64,000 bases of DNA from Trebouxia sp. TZW2008 (lineage: Eukaryota; Chlorophyta; Trebouxiophyceae; Trebouxiales; Trebouxiaceae). The translations under genes were made by a program, and so were the position numbers. Of the stretch, positions 59,701 through 64,000 are shown one piece after another (within the stretch, counting starts at the first letter, position 1; the number at the start of each line of letters is the position of its first letter). Location of the stretch: the NCBI GenBank assembly GCA_002118135.1, contig BDIU01000149.1:62375-126374 (forward strand). The letters are read 5' to 3'. A model generated the notes under the pieces. It was not told where the DNA came from, did no database searches, and was given only the letters and a program-made list of their open reading frames with translations.

Positions 59701-62700
59701 CATATATCACAAACGTCTTTCCGGTGCCTGACGGTCCTTGTGTCAGAACCAGCTCATGCAACAGAGCAGCCTTCCACAGCACAGCATTGCATCTCAACAG
59801 ACATGCCACTGCTGCAACAGTCTGATTTTGAGAACTGGCAGCACTGCACTTCTGCTTGCACTGCCCATCAGATACCACAAAGGTCTTGCTGGCACCTGAT
59901 GGTCCTTGCATCAGAGCCAGCTCACGTGACAGAGCAGCCTGTCACAGTACAGCATGATTCTGAACCATGCTGATTGTGTGCCAGACAGCAGAGCCCTTGC
60001 GAGATGGCAGCACTGCAGCTTTGACTGTGATTGATGGCAGCATTGATAAAGCTTAAGCAGAGGACTGCATGAAGTGATACAGATGGACATGCAGAGGTGC
60101 ACAGGCAGCACAATACTGCTATGAATTGCAAGCAGTGACATATGTAAATGGCACAGCATGCAGAACACGTCAGGCTTCTCAGCTTGTGCAGGCAAACCCA
60201 TCAGACCAAGCTCTACAGTACACCACATGACCATCAGACAGCCGAGGCAGGTTGGCATATGGCACATGGAATGGGCAAACGCATGCACCACCTTGCAAAC
60301 TAGCAGCTTCAGGAATGGGCAAATGCATGCAGCACCTCAAGAGCCAGCAGCTTCAGCAATGGTCAAATGCATGCATCAGCCAGCAGCTTCGGAACGGGCA
60401 AATGCATACACCACCTTGTAAATACCATTTTCAGCAGTGGGCAAATGCATGCAGCACTTTGAAAGCCAGCAGCTTTGACAATGGTCTACTGCATGCATCA
60501 GTCAGCAGCTTTGGAATGATGCAAGGCCTGCACTGCCTTGAGAGCTAGCAGCTTTGGAATGGTCAAATGCGTGCACCGCCTTGAGAGCTAGCAGCTTAGG
60601 AATGGTCAAATGCATGCACCATTTAGCAGCTTAGACACAGTCAAATGCATGCATCAGCTAGCAGCTCGATAATGATCAAATGCATGCACCATTTAGCAGC
60701 TTGGGCATGGTCAAATGCATGAATCAGCTAGCAGCTTAGGTGTGGTCAAATGCATCACCTTGAGAGCCAGCAGCTGTGACTGGTCCAGGGTTGTCAGCTG
60801 CTGCAAGGCAGCGCTTGGCCACTGACCAGCATGCACATCAATGGCTTTGATGGCTGCCAGGGCCTCCTCATCATGCTCCGCAGGGCTCACCAAGCATGAC
60901 AGGTCTAGTGTGAAACGTTCACCCTCTGTTTGATATGCAGGAGGCGCAACAGGCATCTCCTCCACGTCTGGCATGCTGACATCATCTACACAAACAGCGT
61001 GTGTGTGTTGATGAAGAGTACAGGACAACTACATTGCAGCATTGCTGCCCAAAGCATAATGCATCTCTGTTAGTTTTCTGACGCCATTTCAAGTTGTGAG
61101 ATGGGCAGCGTAAATGGCCAAGCGCACATTCCTGTGTCGATCCGAATAGATCAACTATTTACTCATCCCTCGACAGGGGCATGAAGCAGCAGTGCTTGTG
61201 GGCACGCACCAGCTACGTTACTGCATTACAGCTGCGCAAAATACGGTAAGTCAGCCCACTGTGCATGCTAAAATCTTCAAGCTGTTAGATTAGCAGCCAG
61301 ATCACCCAAGTGCTCCTGTATGTCATTCCAGCAAAAGCAACATGGCTTCATCCCTTGGTTTGAGGACAACATATGAAGCGGTAGTGCTTTTCACGATGCA
61401 CAGTGGGTAAGAGTCAACTCCCTGGGTTAGCTACAGATATGGGTTGTCCCAGGTTGATATGCAGTCGTGGTGCTGGCCTGATTGTCTGCACACCTTTGGG
61501 TGATAAAACGAGCCTGCTGTGTGGCCTACAGGAACAGGGTGAGGCATACCTGTTACCCACCTTGCGTTTGAGCGGGCACAGGTGTCATCAAGAATCAATC
61601 AACTCACCGGGGCTTGGCTTCCTGCCAAAAAGACCGCCACTCAGTCCTGCTATTCCTCTCCTCACAAAAGCTGCAAAGGGGTCTTCAGTCACCGCATTCA
61701 CAGCAGACACAGCTGAGGAGATCTTGAGCAAGGGGTCTTGAGCCGTAGGTGAGGCAACTGAGGAGGCCTTGAGTGAAGGGTTGGCAATGTAGTGCACCAA
61801 GGGCATGTTCTGGTTGCTCTGCAGCGCCCTCAGAATGGGCTCATAAGCAAAGAAGCTAGCGCTGGCCTGTAGCATGACGGCTTTGCCTGGAAGCTGACCC
61901 CCAACAGCAGCCAACAGCAGTTCAGTGTTTGCTCCAAAGCGGTGACAGAGCCTGCAAGCAGTTGCAGATCTCACTGGCACATACAAACTCCCGCCAGCAG
62001 CCAGCGACAGTTCTGTGTTTGCTCCTAAGTGATGATTGGGCCTGCAAGCAGTTGGCAGCCAGCAGCAACTCAGAAGTGGCAATGTAGAGAGCCAGTGGCA
62101 TGTTCTGGCTGCAGCGCCCTCAGAACGGGCTTGTAAGCAAAGGAACTAGCGCTGGCCTGTAGTATGACAACTTTGCCTGGAAGCTGACCCCCAACAGCAG
62201 CCAGCAGCAGCTATGCGTGTTATATTTGTGGATGCAACTTATCAATGCGGCGCCAAAGCGTGCGCATAAGCATTGAAAGCAGTATAAAATGCAGATCGAC
62301 CACCCTTGTTTTCTTGTCACATATCTGATGCCAATCTCTTCACATTCTGTCAGCTCCTGTAGGTGCCAGCTGCTGCTCATTACTTGCTGCGATGGTGGCA
62401 AGCTGTTCTATGCTATGCCATCAACCAGTGGTCCTGTCAAAAGCATGCATAAGTGCTACACTGTGACAATGTAATGCAGTCCAATCACTTTGATCCTCTT
62501 GATACACACCTGATGCCAATTTGGGGCCTTGCATCAGCTTCTCTAGGTGCTAGCTGCTGCTCATTCCTTGCTGCGATGGTAGCAAAGGTGATGGATGGGC
62601 CTTTTGTTCCTTGCTGCTCAGCTGTGGCAGCATCTTGTGTAGGCTGCTCCCAATACAGTGCCACCAAGGCTCCATGCTGTAAGCGTCTTGACCTCTCCCA

Positions 62701-63821
62701 GTACTCGCGCTTCTGTGTTGTAGTCTTGCCCAAGTTGCAAGGCAGGTCATCAAAGGCAACCTGCAGTTAGCATGCTTTTGAGATAGCACATTCAATGCAT
62801 CCAGCTTGTTGCTGAAAGCTGCATATGCATATGAAACGCATGCTCAAAGCATGCAGCATGACAGTAGGTGAAACTGTCATCTCACTGGCATATGACAAGG
62901 CTTAAGGTCTGGGCAACCTTGAATCCAATTCCCATACGTTGAATACAGACGTATAGACGTTCAGGCAGGCAGGCAGGCAGGCAGGCAGACAGGCAGATAG
63001 GCAGGCAGGCAGGCAGGCAGGCAGACAGGCATACCTCAAACTGCATGCCCGGCCCAAACTTTGGAGTGACTAAATTTGTGACTTCAATATTGCCATACAC
63101 ATACAAGCTGGTGTTCTCTGCCTCTCCAGGCAGGTTTGCACGGCCAGAAGAAGCCCCTTTCTGAAGTACAGCAGAAGTTCCACCAGCTTGTTGAAATCTG
63201 ACTGCGCTTTCGCACAGCTCTGCCACCATATCATGGCGCAGTAACCTGCACCACATCAGCTGCAGCTTGCTCATGCTTACCATCTGCACTGCTGTGTCTT
63301 GTGTCCCCAAGCAGAAGGAGCTGAACAGGGCTTGAAGGCTGCCTTTGTGAATGCCATCAACATGCGATGTCTCATCAGGCATCACATCTGGCTGTCGTGA
63401 TCACGACAGCCAGAAATGTTGATGCATGGAACACAGCTGTAGCCACAACATCACAGGCAACGTCTGGAGGGTGCATTGTACTTGGAGAGAGTTTTGGGCG
63501 GCATGCCAGTCATCAACTGACAAAGCTGACACATAGCAGTGCCAGATTGGCAGTAGGGTTGTTGCAAGTCACAACAGCCATTCTGATGCAAAGTGGCATG
63601 TGCGTGCAAAGTGCAACCAGTTTCTGCCAAGCAACTGCAAGATACTCAATTTGAGTTTGTACCTGAAGTGTAGGTCACGATGAGCCTCTTGTGAGCCGGG
63701 TTCCAAATGCACCACGGTGCCAGGCTGATTGGCGGGCAGGTAAGGGGCAACTTGGCACAGTACCTCCTCTTGGGTCGGGGCAATTGTAATGTCAGCAATG
63801 GTGGTGTAGTCATTGTCATGC
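42780..63821 (-). CDS. ZNFX1: ZNFX1-like SF1 helicase with NFX1-type and RZ zinc fingers (5' partial)
   Basis: Thirty-one exons join in phase over 5824 coding nt, giving about 1940 residues to the stop at 42780. The first seen exon begins mid-codon, so the N terminus lies outside the window. Order: the N-terminal ZNFX1-specific region, a Upf1-like SF1 helicase split by inserts, NFX1-type Cys-rich fingers, a RING-like CGH...CPLC segment, helical regions, and a C-terminal RZ finger. Human ZNFX1 senses viral dsRNA, C. elegans ZNFX-1 maintains small-RNA inheritance, and fission yeast Hrr1 works with Argonaute and an RNA polymerase. A silencing or RNA-surveillance role here is inferred from homology. 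The match runs along the whole length, so this is not merely a Upf1-like or NFX1-like fragment. Exons are listed in the four sub-entries; two introns appear to use GC donors. Confidence 0.92.
46940..47270 (-). repeat. Two upstream copies of ZNFX1 exon 25
   Basis: Both copies encode CPLC...LGQI.HYG..LNKA..QHAD and begin after an acceptor-like ag. They are well preserved and one may be spliced as an alternative exon. Confidence 0.8.
48208..48330 (-). repeat. Upstream copy of ZNFX1 exon 23
   Basis: This block encodes a CDLPNGAPCQRLPCNKRC-like NFX1 finger after a tgcag acceptor. One zinc-binding Cys is lost (CDLPN for CDLPC), as is the Cys before GHRC. Confidence 0.8.
48880..49150 (-). repeat. 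Two downstream copies of the 3' end of ZNFX1 exon 22
   Basis: Blocks about 165-170 bp apart repeat the CTDLCAPCAEPCTW and CPHQ end with a gtatgc donor. They follow the exon on its 3' side. Confidence 0.8.
51000..51530 (-). repeat. Upstream copies of the 5' part of ZNFX1 exon 19
   Basis: Up to four blocks of decreasing length repeat LCHPDDPHHLTVQC and LKPCTQ. The nearest two keep much of the CGHP finger. Confidence 0.8.
52536..58877 (-). other. ZNFX1 exons 6-17: SF1 helicase core
   Basis: Exons: 58877-58561, 58142-57996, 57752-57686, 57417-57214, 56635-56448, 56117-55895, 55358-55224, 54871-54722, 54121-53825, 53400-53340, 53078-52949, 52668-52536. Motifs: Walker A GPPGTGKT (about 409-416), Ia-like CFTNHALDQFL, Walker B VVIVEEAGE (about 780-788; animals have EEAAE), motif III GDHEQLRP, LFERLVQDG with EQRRMRP, TILTPYVGQLL, motif V VDNFQGEE and motif VI NVMLSRAKHGMYILG. 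All catalytic residues are present, so an active ATPase is expected, unlike the Dicer-like gene. The insert between motifs Ia and II contains an Ala-rich helix and Asp/Glu-rich stretches. The acceptor at 58142 and the GC donor after 55224 are my choices from phase. Confidence 0.88.
54190..54305 (-). repeat. Upstream copy of ZNFX1 exon 14 start
   Basis: Repeats DHASVKAYPTVKGMLHNVFF and WDHNNPEGG after a tgcag acceptor, then diverges. Confidence 0.85.
58990..59950 (-). repeat. Six tandem copies of the Walker A exon start
   Basis: Units of about 175-185 bp repeat the acceptor and the first part of ZNFX1 exon 6. Their P-loops read GPPGVGKT, RSSGASKI, APPGAGKT, a frameshifted form, GPSGTGKT and GPSGASKT. 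They lie upstream of the true exon and lack its second half. Confidence 0.88.
60250..60755 (-). repeat. Dense array downstream of ZNFX1 exon 5
   Basis: Ten or so short units (roughly 30-75 bp) built from the exon 5 end and its donor (agctgctagctctcaagg) plus tgcatttgaccat. Irregular spacing indicates repeated unequal duplication. Confidence 0.8.
61955..62215 (-). repeat. Upstream copies of the 5' part of ZNFX1 exon 4
   Basis: One block repeats the acceptor and GANTELSLAAGG-like start; a second, more distant block repeats the following segment, around cagcgctagttcctttgc. Confidence 0.7.
62966..63030. repeat. GGCA/GCAG tetranucleotide microsatellite
   Basis: About sixteen tandem four-base units, a few interrupted, directly beside the donor of the second visible ZNFX1 exon. 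Confidence 0.95.
63387..63414. repeat. 28-bp perfect palindrome
   Basis: The two 14-bp arms are exact reverse complements with no spacer, centred between 63400 and 63401. It lies in the first visible ZNFX1 intron. Confidence 0.95.
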
Positions 63822-64000
63822 CTGCATTGCAGCATGCAGGCCTTTGTGCAATTACTTGTGAACTTTGTTGCAACAGTCTGAGGAGCCCTGGAACAGGAAG
63901 GCAGGGCATGAAGCTTGGCATTGGGTTTGCAAGGTGACACCATTGCAGTCAGTGCACACAAGGTGCGTTCCTTGATATCAGTGTATGCTGCTGCTCTTTC
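63822..64000. other. Intron of ZNFX1 running off the window
   Basis: No exon with the required phase was recognised. The preceding exon and the start codon lie outside the window. Confidence 0.5.

Larger units (their letters stand above)
60759..63821 (-). other. ZNFX1 exons (visible 1-5): N-terminal region
   Basis: Exons: 63821-63663, 63245-63035, 62760-62510, 61951-61608, 60985-60759. The first encodes DITIAPTQEEV and ends at DLHF. The second continues RLLRHDMVAELCESAVRFQ, matching the block of ZNFX1 where the family reads LLREDFI. The third has YWERSRRLQHGALVALYW and ITFATIAARN. The fourth has FFAYEPILRALQ. The fifth ends LTTLDQSQLLALK, the residues just before the helicase P-loop. Residues count from the first visible codon; the part upstream is missing. 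Confidence 0.85.

Noticed and set aside
58990..59950. Additional helicase genes or pseudogenes
   Set aside because: Only the start of one exon is repeated, always with its acceptor, so these are intronic exon fragments.

Overview
This window is nuclear DNA of a eukaryote, most likely a chlorophyte green alga (inference). Genes are split into many short exons with GT-AG introns, acceptors are usually tgcag, and the bulk sequence is poor in CpG except at gene starts. Protein families fit the green lineage: a CslA-type glycosyltransferase, an SYP81/syntaxin-18 Qa-SNARE, a plant-like A-type cyclin and a plant-like F-box protein. I cannot name the species; a trebouxiophyte with a mid-GC, repeat-rich genome would fit.

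Layout: 275-1804 (+) is the 3' part of an unrecognised gene. A tRNA-Ser(GCU) lies at 3104-3184 (-). A nine-exon CslA-like (gluco)mannan synthase occupies 4492-8721 (-). A 28-exon gene at 11074-34403 (-) encodes a predicted 2239-residue protein. It joins a Dicer/RIG-I-type helicase and a Dicer-dimerisation domain to eight identically spaced U1/JAZ-type C2H2 zinc fingers and a Gly/Pro/Gln/Met-rich tail, and it has no PAZ or RNase III. The SYP81 Qa-SNARE (35273-37181, +), cyclin A (37943-40442, +) and an F-box gene (40902-42135, -) follow. A 31-exon ZNFX1 homologue (42780-63821, -, 5' end outside the window) fills the rest. It has an SF1 helicase, NFX1-type fingers, a RING-like segment and a C-terminal RZ finger.

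Exon models were built by hand: every junction keeps reading phase, and the totals close on a stop codon (1623, 6720, 993, 1251, 897 and 5824 nt for the six main genes). The splice sites are still predictions. ZNFX1 (animals) and Hrr1 (fission yeast) act in RNA silencing or antiviral sensing, so the two giant genes make this a candidate RNA-surveillance locus separated by three ordinary cell-biology genes.

The most unusual structural feature is that introns of the two giant genes carry many decayed tandem copies of exon ends. Copies upstream of an exon repeat its 5' part with the acceptor; copies downstream repeat its 3' part with the donor. The smaller genes essentially lack this.
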